The notes: generated by a model from the letters alone, not told the origin. DNA of 64,000 nt from Aulostomus chinensis (GCA_037954235.1 JBBMOA010000015.1:8044501-8108500); one strand, 5' to 3'; counted from the first letter of the stretch, positions 50,526 through 63,261 are shown. A program made the numbers and translations.

Positions 50526-51083
50526 GGATTGTTTTCATGTTTATTTACTACTAAATCTGTCTGTTTCACGAGAAGTTTATAGCAGAAACCTAAAGTGGTA
50601 TAACTTGTGACATGGTGGGTGATTGCTCATCCAAAGCAAATAATAAGCAAACCTACATTTTTGGGGTTTGTGTTAAGTTGTTTTAGTTTTAGACGCTAAT
50701 ACATTAGTGGTGTAGTGCTTGTTGCTGACTATGTCAACACCATGACTGGAGTTCAGGAGCAAATGATACACAGGACTCTGGATGTTTGCGGCATCTGTGT
50801 TTTCCTCTTGTAACAACAATCTTATACAACTGCTTGAAGACTTGGTGATTTCCTTTAAATTATAAGGTCAGTTTTAGCCAGAGCAGGGCATTTCTGGCTC
50901 TGTGTCGTCCACTTGGAAGCCAAGTGAGATCATCCCACATTCCTGCTGTGGATTTTTCCAGCGGCAGCCGGCGGTCGGCAGGACAATTTCACCCCACAAA
51001 CACTCTTTTTAAAAGAGAGAAAGAGGAAAACCTCCCCTGTTGTCTCTGTTCGCTGTGTCAGCAGCAGGCGTGGCAGAAAAGAC

Positions 51084-51117
51084 CAGAGAGGGAGAGAGAG
51101 AGAGAGGGAGAGAGAGG
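51084..51117. repeat. Purine (GA)n tract
   Basis: Imperfect GA-repeat. Confidence 0.9.
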
Positions 51118-51859
51118 TTGAAGGGGGTTAAAGAGAATAAATGAGGGAGGGAAGTTGGGGGTGGGGGGGCAATAGGGTGACAGAGCATAAAAGTGAGAGA
51201 AGCTGATAAGTGACCGACCAAACATGACGACTGTCTCACTCACACAGTGTTTTAACCAGAAGAGAAAATGACTGAAGTTACAAAAATAGGGAAATAAAGA
51301 TGAAAGACATATAAAAAAAGAGGAAGAAATTTAAGACACTTAGAAAAAAAAAGAGAGGAAGAGAAACTGAACTTCTTTCTTGTGGTGGCCTGGCTTCTTT
51401 GTGCCCGTTGCTAGGACACAGTCGCTATTTGGCCTGGGACAAGGGGAGGGAGAGCATGAAAGCCTCAATGATGTACAGTGTTCCTGCCTTTCTCTCCCAG
51501 AGCTTTGCAGATAGTGTCCCAGATGGACAATGTCATCGATTCTCCATTAGAGTCAATTATAGAGTCAACAACAAGTCAGACTTTTTTTTTATTTTGGTTT
51601 TTGTACCTGGTTAAATAACAGTTTACTGTTTGCTACATGACTTACATAAAAGATGCTCTGTAGAAATGTAACGTCTTTGGATTTTTCATTTGACAAAAGA
51701 AATAATTTTAAGATTGTGCATCACCCGGCACAGTAGAGTTTGGGCCGCCAATTTAAGCTGCAGGCAGCAATGAGCAGCTAATAGAGGAATATAAAATAGA
51801 AGTGTAGCGAAACCTGATAACATTTGGATTTTGAGAGTGAACACGCACGATACATCACA

Positions 51860-52231
51860 TGAAGACTACACCCTGTAACTGCTAGGTGGCGCCACACCTT
51901 AAATTCAGCTTGTCGATACCTTCAGGCTGGGACACTCACCAAACCTGTGAAGTTTGAAAAAGATATGGCCGTGTAGTTGTGATATGTTTTCACGGCATAA
52001 TTGGCTACGTCGCCATGGTAACAGCACGTCATGTCTTCGCGGTCGCCCATCGCCAAACTTTTAAGGCATTTCTGTCCTAATTTGGGAAGGATCTGGACAG
52101 TCCAGGTGATATTTTAATAGATTCTTCCTCAACCGTTCGGCACTCCTCCGCCACTTTTTTCATGCAATCCTGCTGACAGTCGAACAGACAAAAGCTAGCG
52201 AAAACACAACCTCCTCGGTGGAGGTAATAAA
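51860..52231 (+). repeat. Teleost interspersed repeat, longest copy of the ggaggtaataa family
   Basis: Starts near ctgtaactgctaggtggcgc, then ctcaccaaacctgtgaagtt, acgtcgccatggtaacagca and tcctgctgacagtcgaacag, and ends acctcctcggtggaggtaat aa. I recognise this phrase order from other teleost genomes. The last 17 bases are a perfect hairpin, cctc-cggtg-gagg. No coding region; class unknown. Confidence 0.6.
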
Positions 52232-53508
52232 TATCGGATGGTCCCCCTCGCTACTCTTCTCTGAGCGTGTCTCCAACTGTACAATATATTTTTACTCGTC
52301 CTCCTCTTTGACTCCTTAAACTGAGACATAAACAGTTCATATCTCCTTACAGTTCATCCCCCCCATCCCTCAGTAAAACTATATGACTTTTTTCCTCTTA
52401 CACCCCCCAACCCTCCCTCCTTCACCCTCTAGCTCTCAGTTCATTCTAGCCTGGATTCATTGTAAGGCTCCTTTTGTTCACAGGCTTTATTTAGTCATTG
52501 TTAATCAGCTTGTTGGCCTCTGACCACCATTCATCCAGTTCCAGATGAGCAAACTACTACTCTGACGGAAAGACTGTGTGTCACTGACTTAATAATCCAT
52601 GTGGGACTTGTTAGAATGTCCTCATTATTTAACCTGTTTTCTTTTTTGGTCTCAGACTGAGGGTAATGTGATGGGTGCCATTTGTTTCTGTTCTTTGATT
52701 ATCTGTTAAATTATTATCTGTATTTAAAAAAAAAAAACACTGCTGATTTTCCCGCAAACACGTTGAAGGGGTGCAGCACGGGCGAAGGAGGAAGTCGTCA
52801 ACAGCAGGATTTTTTTCTTTCTTTTAGCAAGATAACTCAAAAACAAGCTACTCTTGAGTGGAACTACATAGCGCCAAGTGTCCTGTTGTCTGTGCCATAT
52901 CACAGTAAGGATATATTACAGGGATCTTTATGAAAGAATTAAGTTTTATAAATTACGTATCAATATATTGATATGAAAGTGATGGTTTCAGCTGCGCGTC
53001 AGTGTGTAATAACGAGGTGGGCGATCCTTGGCTGAATGCTGCGCTCTCTCGTGCATTTCCAGTTTTCTCTTGCTCCTCCCTTAAATTCCTTCCATGATAT
53101 TCTTCACTGGGATGGGCAGTTTGACCCCTATTAAACAAGAGTGAAGATGTATGCGTGCGTGTGTGTGTGTGTGCATGTGTGTGTGCACGTGTTGCTATCG
53201 ATTTTCAACTACTATATATTTGCATATTTCTCTGGGTTCGGGTGCAACATCTGTCAAGACAGCTGGACAATAAACAAAGTATAGCAATTAACAGACGTGC
53301 ATGCGCGTGCACACACACACACGTACACACTGAAATTTATAAACACAGACACATTCAGATATGATGAAAGCCATCTGCAGAGACAAAGGGAGTGTTATCA
53401 GTGTGTGTGTGTGTTTGTTTGGGTGGTGGGGTAACATTGTCAGCCCTAGTGCTGTGTCATGTGTTGGCTCATGTTTGCTTTTATAAGTGATTGCAAATGC
53501 AGGCTAAC

Positions 53509-53510
<2 letters not shown>

Positions 53511-53570
<60 letters not shown>
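53511..53570. repeat. (GT)n microsatellite, 60 bp
   Basis: Perfect GT repeat. Shorter imperfect GT/CA tracts precede it at 53157-53190, 53311-53330 and 53401-53415. Confidence 0.97.
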
Positions 53571-53571
<1 letters not shown>

Positions 53572-53880
53572 AGCTGTCATGATGCCAACATGTGAGGGAG
53601 TTCCATTGTAGTTTAGCAGTGTTTATGGGCCACAGAGCTGCTCATGGCAAACATACAAAGGTTTTCACAACATTGTTCCTGTAAATATGAGAACAAGTGT
53701 TCTTAATCTGTTCATATAAACATTTTTGTCACCAGATTACAAATGCTCTGGGCTTATGGGAATGAAGATGGTAATTATGTGGGTTTGAAAAAGGAACTGG
53801 AAGTGAAAGAAAAGTGAAGATGAAGATATAAATCCTACTTTTTGGTTTGATCTAGTGAACAAAGTCAGACATACTTGAAG

Positions 53881-54209
53881 GTCGCCTCACAGCAAGAAGG
53901 TTCCGGGTTCGAGCACGGGATCTTTCAGTGTGGAGTCTGCATGTTCTCCCTGTTCCTGCGTGGGTTCTCTCTGGTACTCCAGCTTCCTCCCACAGTCCAA
54001 AGACATCAAGAGGGGACGAGGCTGATTGATACTCTAAATTGACCGTAACTGTGACTGTGAGTGTGAATGGTTGTCTGTCTCTATGTGTTGGCCCTGCGAT
54101 GGACTGGTGACCTGTCCAGGGTGAACCCCACCTCTCACCCGAAAGCTGCAGGGATAGGCTCCACCCCCCACAAACCTTAGTAGGATAAGTGGTAGAAAAT
54201 GGATGGATG
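53881..54209 (+). mobile_element. tRNA-derived SINE, 5'-truncated
   Basis: Begins inside the head at gtcgcctcacagcaagaagg, so the A-box is lost. The B-box region ggttccgggttcgag is fused directly to cacggga by a small deletion. It retains the complete body, including gactgtgagtgtgaatggtt and gtctgtctctatgtgttggc, and the tail gatggactggtgacctgtcc and gtagaaaatggatggatg. No target duplication was seen. Confidence 0.8.
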
Positions 54210-54463
54210 CATGTAGCTCCAGTCTCTCCTCATAGCAAATGGAAGTACTAAATTGTGGCTTCCTTTTAACTCATTTTCCATTGCCTTGTTTGGTTGAATG
54301 TGTGTTGTAGATACATTTGCAAGTGTGCAGTGCTGTCAGAGGTCAGCGGCGGGTTGGACTGCTGCACTTCAGCTCTGTGTGTCAACTTGTAGTTAAACCA
54401 CTGGCAGGAATATTTACACAAGTGGTGGCAATTAGTATGTGATTGAGAGTTACATGGAGACAG

Positions 54464-54468
<5 letters not shown>

Positions 54469-54527
<59 letters not shown>

Positions 54528-54539
54528 TGTGCGCGCGCA
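54469..54539. repeat. (GT)n grading into (GC)n
   Basis: Perfect GT of about 58 bp, then ctgtgcgcgcgcag. All of it is alternating purine-pyrimidine. Confidence 0.96.
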
Positions 54540-56538
54540 GTGTGTTTTTGACATTTCCCTCAGCTCAGACAGTTGACACATAGGTACATTTTGGTTTTGG
54601 ATCAGCTTTGGAAGGAGGCTACATGGTCACTGTTGTCCAAATGTAAAGTGGAGCCATGTGGTTAATGTGACACCGAGCTGGGATTTAACGTCACACTGCA
54701 TCACCAGCAGTTCACCTACCTACTTTAGAAAATTCAAGCTTTAGTTCGAGTTCAATTAACAACAAATACTGATCAATGTTATGTAATGTAAAAGCAGCTT
54801 TTTTTCAAACGATATTTTAATTTATTTTTTGTTTAGTTTTATTTCTTAATTTTTTTGAATCATGATTTTTTCGTCATCAAGTGTTACTGCGTTGCTCATC
54901 TGCTGTATCTGTGTTACGTCTGTCCCTTTGAGTAGCTTCCTGCTCTTTCTTCCTCTTTTTCCTCGTTAAAAAGGGGTTTTTGGAGTATTTCTTTCCTTCT
55001 TCAAACGGAGGGTCTAAGAGGATGATGTAACCTGTACAGAGTGCAGTGTAAAGTGTTAACCGTGATTTGTGATTTGGGGTGTTGACTTGACATACTTTAA
55101 TTTATGATATGGCCACAAATGTACATTCTTTTTTTGAGTTAACTGAGTTGAAATTTTTTAGATGATTTAAATTTTGGATCAGGCAGATTCACGGCAAATC
55201 ATCCCTCCGTCTTTCCTCCATCAATTTATAACATCTTTGAAATAAAGGCATAAAAATCCAGTAATTAAAAGGATCTGAAAGCTTCCTGCGCACTACTTGT
55301 TAAAGTCCTGACCTTGGATTCCAGATCAGGAACGATTTCCAATAATTAAACAAAATTAGAAGGATTGATCTGTTGGGTAATTATGACTCAGCTAACTGTT
55401 TCGGCATTGGTACTTATACATCAGTAACCTGCCAACAGCCTCCTGTGAGTTTGTGCTAGCATGCATGGATGCAGGGATGTTTGTGTGTTAGAAACAGCCT
55501 GCAGGTTGTCTCCAGCATCTTGGCAGCAGCCTGTCCTGGAGACATATGTAGTGTACAGGCAGCCAGTTTAGCTGTTGGAAAGAGATGAGATAAAATATAT
55601 AAACTCTTTTTCTGTTCTTTGGATTTCTCAGCCAGACTCTGTCTCTTGTTCAGTGTCTGAAGTGACGTTTGTCCTACAAAGTCCATCTCTCAGTTGCGGA
55701 TTGTGGCTACGGTATTGGTTGTGATTTTTCTTGTGCTACAACAAAACTTCAAAATGGACTCTTGTGTTTGAAACAAACTCACGCATACCACATTTCCAGT
55801 CGGTCATAAAATAAATACCACAATATTACATGCTGTGAAGAAGCTGAATGTGATTCTACTGCGGTTCATAATCCACCTTTAACCTCTAAACATTAACCCA
55901 CTTTGTGCCGCTTTCTGGAACCATAGGAGGACGTATTACATGGTGGGGACTTAATATTACTGAGCACCGGTGAGCTCTTTCTCCACTGTTCTCCAGCTGT
56001 GTTAGTGGATCGTATTACAGGCGGATGATGGTCCTGAAATATGAGTCTGTAACACGATCTCCATTCACAGGCAGATTTGACCTTAATCCGCCCGTATATG
56101 CTGCACTGTAGGCACAAGAAGAGTGATGAGACACCAATCCAGTCTGCCTCCCTTAAAGCTGACAGAGCAGAATGGACAGACGAAGAGTGACCTTTGACCC
56201 CTGCTTCCTCCCCAACCTGCAATCACCAAGGCGACGCCTGAAAAAATAGGCATCTCTTCTTCCTCTTCTTTTTCCTCCTTCACACTTCTGCTTCTGTGCT
56301 TTCTGTTAGCCTGAAAGCACCTCTTCCTCTTGACTGTATGTCCGACTCAACTTATATTCTCTCTTGCACGAAAGCTTGTCAGGTGCTCTGTGAGTGTGTG
56401 TTTGTATGTGTGTGTGTGTGCGTGTGGGGGGGGGGGGTCACATCAGTCTATCTTCTTAATTAGACATAGATTTATAAATAATGAACATCACCAATGTGTT
56501 TTAAACCTTAGGCTTAGTCCAGACCTGAGATTAACATG

Positions 56539-56540
<2 letters not shown>

Positions 56541-56600
<60 letters not shown>

Positions 56601-56609
56601 TACACACAA

Positions 56610-56640
<31 letters not shown>

Positions 56641-56657
56641 CATACACACGCACACAG
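56541..56657. repeat. (CA)n compound microsatellite, about 117 bp
   Basis: CA repeat with TACATA and CAAA interruptions. The open frames across it encode only Thr-His or Cys-Val. Confidence 0.97.
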
Positions 56658-56841
56658 ATCTGATAGCACAATTGCATTGGTGGGCTGGATCACATGTGGC
56701 CACATTCCTTTGCGTGGAAATGTTTTCTGAGTCCCATCAGTAGACCACATCATTAACTGTCCTCTGTTTAAACAGAAACACTGACTTATTCATGCTCTAA
56801 CAGCACATTATTATCGTTATTATTATTATTATGAATATTAG

Positions 56842-57062
56842 GGATGGCATGACTTGGCGGTAGCGTGACCGTCTAACAACCGAAGGGTCACTGGTTTGAT
56901 CCTCACTTCCCCTGGTCTTTGTTGAGCAAGATACTGAACCCCTAATTACTCCTGATGGTCCTGTGATGGACTGGCAACCCGTCCAGGTTGAACCCCGTCT
57001 CTCACCCAATGTCAGCTGGGATAGCCCCCCCCCCCCCCCGACACTTAGAAAATGGATGGATG
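56842..57062 (+). mobile_element. tRNA-derived SINE with a different head but the same 3' tail, with target duplication
   Basis: The head ggcatgacttggcggtagcg with B-box-like tcactggtttgatcctcac and the body ttgttgagcaagatactgaa differ from the 26034/37092 family. The 3' part is the same: gatggactggcaacccgtcc, then ggttgaaccccgtctctcac, then an aaaatggatgga end. A perfect 9-bp duplication GAATATTAG flanks it at 56833-56841 and 57063-57071. Confidence 0.82.
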
Positions 57063-57644
57063 GAATATTAGTTTGTCCCAGTACTTTTAACATCTCAATC
57101 CTCCCAAAGGAAGATGATGTCGTAGGCTCAGTCACTATAAATATACAGATTAAAAACTTTGCCCGTTCCAAGAACTTTGTTCAGTTAAATTTAGTCGCTT
57201 ATATAATAATAATCATTGAAAAAAATAAACAGAAACATCTTTTTTGTTCATTATGGACCATTCAAAGATTAGAAGAAATGAGATGAGAAGATCAAACATC
57301 GCCTGACTCTCACATCTGTCAATCATATGAGATTTTATGGAGAACTTAATGTTCCCAATTAAGTGTGTCAGTAATGTAACATGCATAATGCGTTAAGGGT
57401 TGTTTTTTTTTTTTAAGGATTCCTTTCACTCATTCTTCCCCTGTGCTTGACTGCTGGGTCTTAGAAAGACTCAGAGGGACTGAAATCTGTCTTTGTCTTC
57501 ACACATGAATAGTGTTAATGTGTGTGTTTGTGTGCCACTCGCTGAAGAGTGTTTCTATTCACATGCTGGTTGAACAAAGCTACTGTAGATTTCAAGCTAC
57601 TGCTGGATATCCTGTTGATATCACACAGGCCCATTCTTTTGACT

Positions 57645-57645
<1 letters not shown>

Positions 57646-57686
<41 letters not shown>

Positions 57687-57828
57687 TGGGTTTGTGAGTT
57701 GATACACATAGCAGCCGTTGTTGCCCATGGTTGTGGTTAATTACAGATTCCTTTTGTGTAACTTCCACTGTCCTATATTTGTGTGTGTGTGTGTGTGTGT
57801 GTGCGTGCCTGTGTGTGTGTGTGTGTGT
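57646..57828. repeat. Two (GT)n microsatellites
   Basis: Runs at 57646-57686 and 57780-57828, the second interrupted by gcgtgcct. Confidence 0.95.
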
Positions 57829-58189
57829 ATGGAGGGCTGTTTCCCTGAGTGTTTGGAAGCAGGATGCCACATTCCAGCGGTATCCTAACCACTGTCCTTC
57901 AAATGTCATTGTTGAAGCACAAACAAAGAATGCGACCAGCACACTCTGCGTCCTCGTCACCTGCGTCACGAGATCGGCAACTTAGAGGCACTTAAACTCT
58001 CTTCGAGGAATAGATGAGAAAGGAGGGAACAGGAAAATGTAGAAAGATGAAGGAATCAAGTTTAATTCTGTAGCACATTTAAAGACAACAAAAGCTGGGC
58101 AAAGGAACCTGTTTTTGTAAATAGAACTTGTTCTGGGGAGCAGACGACCAAAATTAGGTGTACTCCCAAACAAGATTCAAAATATGCTA

Positions 58190-59035
58190 CAACTGCTGCT
58201 ATTAACAACAGTTGGATTTGTATAGCACCTCTCACAATACTGTTACAGAATACTTTTACAGTGGGAGAAAAACACAGAATTAACACATAGAAGCAAACAT
58301 GGATATTATAGCAAATATGATCAGTAAAAGACAGCTCAGATAAATGAGGAAATGCCTTTTAATAGCCTTCGGTCTCTAAGCGGAACTAAAATGAGGACAC
58401 GCACTCAGACAGCCTGGTTCCCTCAAGCAGTTCATTCCTGAGCTTCAGGGTCCTGCTAGAAAAGGTTCTACTACCTTTAGTTTTCAGCCTGGAGGAGACA
58501 GAAGACCTCTGCCTGAGGACGGATGTCTTACAGCTGCCTTTTGAAAGACTCATCAGGATAAAAATGACATTTTTAAACATGAACAATCTCCATCCACATG
58601 TGTTTTAGCACCATTTCAGTGAATCCCTGTCCTTACTGACAATTCTGAATGTTCTCGGTGTAAATAGGAAGCAGATTGTCTACCCTGTGGTTGGTTGCAA
58701 ACAATATTTGGAGGAAGGACAGCAGTGGGGAAAAACAAGACCAGCGATTTGTTTTTTGGACCGCGGACAAGGTGGAACTGTTCTTGAAAGTATAAGACAG
58801 TCAAGGTGATGAAAAACAGACTGGTAGTGAGCGGTGCGGGAGTATTATCCCCGTGGTAATGGGAAAAGAGTTCACACACTCACACAGACACACACACACA
58901 CACACACAGAACAGAGACCAGTCAGAGGTCCTGGGTGATCTTGGATTGTGGGCTGAGGAATGCAAAAGGTCAGATGGGTACGACGTGGACAATCCATGAA
59001 GCTCTTTAAAAATGAGCGGTAAAATTTAGGGAGCG
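58190..59035 (-). repeat. Decayed teleost interspersed repeat, long
   Basis: Contains ttggatttgtatagcacctc, then tcagcctggaggagacagaa and gacctctgcctgaggacgga, and at the far end ccatgaagctctttaaaaat gagcggtaaaattt. I recognise these as parts of a long fish repeat. A (CA)n tract at 58888-58909 interrupts it. Orientation and limits are approximate. Confidence 0.45.
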
Positions 59036-59046
59036 TATAGAAGGGT

Positions 59047-59047
<1 letters not shown>

Positions 59048-59133
<86 letters not shown>

Positions 59134-59142
59134 ACGCACGCG
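59048..59142. repeat. (GT)n microsatellite, longest in the window
   Basis: About 83 bp of perfect GT followed by cgcacgcacgcg, all alternating purine-pyrimidine. Confidence 0.97.
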
Positions 59143-59646
59143 CTCATGGCAACCACTTAAAAGCATTGCAGCAGTGCTGTGCATGTCCTGCAGGTGAGAG
59201 AAGGAAAGCTCATCACTCACATCAATCAGCAGCTTGTTTATACTGAGTTTCAACCAGTGTGTCAGTCAAATGTTCCCCGTTCTATCACCAAGGCTCTTAC
59301 AAGGCCATGTGTCGGGAAAGGTGGCTGCTGTAGGTCTCCATAGACTGTTTTCACAGCAGTAATTTGGACTCGTGTAAGGAAAAGGTTGAGTTAATGATGC
59401 CTGAATGCGGTTTAGCTGACCCAGATGCAGGGCTCTGGTAGTGAACGTGCTCACTCACTGATATGGCTTCCTGGGACAATTAATGGAATGGAGCCATTGT
59501 AAATGTTTAGTGTTTACACCTGCGCTTTTCCTGCTTAGACCAGTCAAAATGTCTGTCGTGAGAAGGGTCTGCTGGTTCGGCGTCCTTGTGTCAAGTGGAA
59601 GTGAAAGGGAGAAGAATGGATGAATGAAGAATGAATTCTGTCATAT

Positions 59647-59678
59647 GAGAGGGAGGGAGAGAGAGAGAGAGAGAGAGG
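59647..59678. repeat. Purine (GA)n tract
   Basis: GGGA then GA repeats. Confidence 0.9.
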
Positions 59679-59763
59679 ATAGCGAGGCGAGTGTCAACGG
59701 GGTCACATATTTTTAGCTGTCAGTCGTTTTTCAGCTGCCCTTTTATGCTTCGACATGGACGGA

Positions 59764-60053
59764 CCCCCCCCCCCCCCCCACACACACACACATCCTTGTA
59801 CTTATATCTTTATGAGGATTTTCATTGACGTAATACATTCCCTAGCCCCTCACCCTAAACTGAACCAGAACCTGATTCTAACCTCGACGCTAAAACTAAA
59901 AGTCTTGACCTTCAAACGGCCCTTTGAAGGTGTGAGGACCGGCTAAAATGTCCTCACTTTCCAAAAATGCCCTCTCTATTGGTTAAATACGTATTCTAGT
60001 CCTTAATATGTAGCAAGTACAAGAGCACACACACACACACACACACACACACA
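59764..60053 (+). repeat. Teleost interspersed repeat ending in (CA)n
   Basis: After C15 and (CA)n, the unit reads ccttgtacttatatctttat, then ttttcattgacgtaatacat, accttcaaacggccctttga, aggtgtgaggaccggctaaa and atgtcctcactttccaaaaa, and ends tagcaagtacaagagcacac followed by (CA)n. I recognise this as a fish repeat whose ends seed CA microsatellites. Confidence 0.6.
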
Positions 60054-60236
60054 AGCAACACACACACAAGCTGCTTTCAAATCTGATATTGCATATTTAA
60101 AATATCTGAAATATTTGACATCAGATGCTTGATTTTTATCCCATTTACAGCAGGCCTACGTCGCAATGCCAATGATGGAATGTTTCTGCTGCAGCAGGGG
60201 CGACATCATTATTGTCTGTTTGCTGGTCATTCGCTC

Positions 60237-60283
60237 TGTGTGTGTGTGTGCGCGCGTGTGTGTGTATGTGTGTGAGTGTGTGT
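60237..60283. repeat. Imperfect (GT)n/(GC)n tract
   Basis: GT repeats with cgcgcg and single-base interruptions. Confidence 0.9.
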
Positions 60284-60689
60284 CTAATGGACCAGAGTTA
60301 GTCAGAAGTTTGCCTTTTTCTTTAACGGGTAAGTGAGATGATCTGGCTCTTTAAAGCTTGTCTGCTAGTCACTTGACATTGTCAAATTGTTGTTCCATTG
60401 TGTTGTTCCTTGTTCGTTTCAGTAGTTTTAGATGATTCCATTGAAATGGCTACTATAAGTGGGAAAGTGTCAGTGATGGCTGTATAGATGTTTTGTGCAC
60501 AAAGATTCTCTGGACAATGTCCTTGTGGCATAATTCTTTCATTGTTTTTTTAGTAATTCATTTGTGTTGGCAAGATCTTGCAGAATCGTATCGGCCAACA
60601 ATATGGTTTTGATTTAGAAACACAGTGAGAGTGAGACCAGTGCTCCGCTTTGGGCTAATCTGTGTGTATTCCAGCAAAGATGTATGGAC

Positions 60690-60761
60690 GTGTGTGTGTG
60701 TGCGTGCGTGCGTGCGTGTGTGTGTGTGTGCGTGCGCGCGTGTGTGTGTGTGTGTGTGTGT
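60690..60761. repeat. Compound (GT)n/(GCGT)n tract
   Basis: GT, then a gcgt tetramer, then gcgcgc, then GT. It is strictly alternating purine-pyrimidine for about 70 bp. Confidence 0.95.
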
Positions 60762-61182
60762 TGGTCCCAGTATGTCAGTGTTGGCAGTATCTAACAAAAA
60801 CATCTCTGTGGGGAGTGCTATGACATACGTGATATATTTGCATGCACAGAAATAACTCTCATGTTACCTCATCACACTGTTTTCTTAAATGTACAGTGAC
60901 ACAAGCAAGCTAAACACCCCCCCCCCCATCACACTCTTACGTGATGCAAATAGAACTGATTATTTTTTCAAGTACAACAAAGTCATAGTTGACAGTCTTT
61001 CTGAGCAACAACTCAGACAGAGCCTTAAATTCACATGTTTTAAGGTCACTTGTTGGTGATTTATCAAAGTCATCAAGGCCATCAGAGAAAAATTGTGCTT
61101 ATTTATGTTTAAGATCATTTCACTGAGCACATGCCTGACTGGATTTTGATAAATGTAATATTAGTTATGCTATAGAGTGACA

Positions 61183-61183
61183 G

Positions 61184-61235
<52 letters not shown>
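61183..61235. repeat. (CTAT)n tetranucleotide microsatellite
   Basis: About 13 perfect copies of the ctat/tatc tetramer. Confidence 0.97.
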
Positions 61236-61290
61236 GACAATTTGACAGCTTTTTCATTCCTCGTTGTAATAACCTTTGTATACTCTAAAT

Positions 61291-61609
61291 CCATCCATCC
61301 ATCCATTCTCTTCCGCTTATCCTGTTAAGGGTCTCGGGGGGGCTGGAGCCTATCCCAGCAGCCTTCGAGCAAGATTTGGGGTTCACCCTGGACAGGTCAA
61401 TTTAGAGTATCAATCAGCCTCGTCCCTCTTGATGTCTTTGGACTGTGGGACGAAGCTGGAGTACCAGAGAGAACCCACACAGGAACAGGGAGAACAGGGA
61501 GAATATGGAGACTCCACACAGAAAGATCCTGTGCTGGAGCCGGGGCTTGAACCCAGAACCTTCTTGCTCTGAGGCAACAGTGCTAACCACTGCACCACCG
61601 TGTCGCCCC
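61291..61609 (-). mobile_element. tRNA-derived SINE with internal deletion
   Basis: Same family as 26034 and in the same orientation: a CCATCC tail at 61291, the body with gtctttggactgtgggacga, and the head at 61609 with tgctaaccactgcaccaccg. Between the ggttcaccctggacaggtca block and atttagagtatcaatcagcc it lacks about 80 bp present in the 26034 copy. Only a weak 5-bp CTAAA flank repeat was found. Confidence 0.8.
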
Positions 61610-61769
61610 TAAACAACATACACTGTGAATTTTTTTTTTCTGTCAACCGTGATTCAGATGTGCAAATATATACAAAAGCAGAAATAAACCAGCTCACAGG
61701 CCTTCAGTCCTCACTCCCCCTTTTCTATCTAGTGTATCTCCTACACTCCTGCTCAGCACCTGCTCCTCT

Positions 61770-61773
<4 letters not shown>

Positions 61774-61848
<75 letters not shown>
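61774..61848. repeat. (GT)n microsatellite, 75 bp
   Basis: Perfect GT repeat. Confidence 0.97.
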
Positions 61849-61849
<1 letters not shown>

Positions 61850-62861
61850 TGGCCCAGGTGTTTTTACTCTGCAGTACGTCTATGTACTGTGGACAGTCTG
61901 TTTCACTTCCTGTTGATTTTCTTAAAAGTTTCTGTGGCTAACAAGAAAATTAACAGGATGTGAAAGTTACATTCATGTACTGTAATACTTTGAGATGTGA
62001 TTTACTGGTAATCACTAACTTATTTTCAGAAAAACAAGAAATGATGTCAAACATTTTAGCATATGGCTTCTCCCTGAGCTGCTTTAAAAAAAATGGGAAG
62101 GAAGAATGTTGTAGTTTCCTTTCAGCAGTGAGAATAAACCAGGGACCATCAAATTAGTCTCTGTCTCTTCAGTGCTCTGGCTGGGAAAAAAACTATCCCG
62201 AATGTCTAAACTTGACTACTTAGCACAGACACTCAAATGTCCTGGAGGAAGAAGTTAATCACAGCCTAATGTCTCGCATCGCAGTCAAGTGTCTGCCACC
62301 AAATCAGAATGCTGAGGTCACTGTGGAATGAATAATGGGCATAAGATTACGGTCCCAGTGGAAGGAATGAACCAAAACATACCAAAGAGTCTCAGTCGGC
62401 AGCTTTTGTCGTCTGGTGGGTTGAAAATCTTCGTCCCGCTGCACCAGAGTCCCACTAGCGTCCACGGCTTCTGGAGCCAACAATACCAACACATTTTTTC
62501 TTGCAATATATTTATCATCGCACTGTGCTGTTTCATATTGTTGCGCGACTGTCCGGTCCAGTGTCTTAAACCCTTGGATCAGGTGTTCACGAACGCACAC
62601 ACACAAGTGCACAAACTTCAACTATGTGTGGTTTACTGCTGGTTTTGACTTTAACAATGACTCTTGACCTGCCAAGCACTACAGATGAAAACGCAATGGT
62701 TTCATACAGGAAATAGTTGTCTTTTATGTCCAAAACATTTGAAGAGGCCCGTGAATTATGTATTTACTGAACTCTTTCCTCGTTCTTAGTGAACTATGCC
62801 GAGCAAAGATGAAGAGACCTGAACAAAATGGCCATCAGACTGATATATTGAAAGAATGACC

Positions 62862-62915
62862 AATGTCTGCTGATAGCGATGAGTTGCCGATACCATTGTG
62901 CATCCCGAATGGATG
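62862..62915 (+). repeat. Short teleost repeat remnant
   Basis: tgctgatagcgatgagttgc then cgataccattgtgcatcccg, resembling the end of a fish repeat with accgatatcattgtgcatcc. Confidence 0.35.
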
Positions 62916-63261
62916 CAAAAGCTGTAATGTTCATTGATGAAGGGATTAAAAAAATCAAAAGTATTCTTGGAAATAGATGGAAATATGAAATGATTTTACA
63001 TCATTTAGTAAATATGACACAATGTGAGGGTGAAAATGCATCCTCCTGCCTTCCTACTGGTCTGTGGATTATTTGAATGTTTATGCAGGAGAGCCAGCGG
63101 CGCGTAGATGTACGCAGCACAAAAAAAAAATTGTATTTTCACTTAAAGGTGCTGAGAGAAACTGTCAGCTGCAGATGGAGCAGTTAAAAAAACAACAAAA
63201 AAAGGTGGCCAAAAATATGATATGGTGTGATATGAGAGGAGGAGGAGGTGGAGGTAGAGAA

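Noticed and set aside
56330..56753. His-Thr-rich and Cys-Val-rich frames of 70-137 codons
   Set aside because: Pure translation of the (CA)n repeat.
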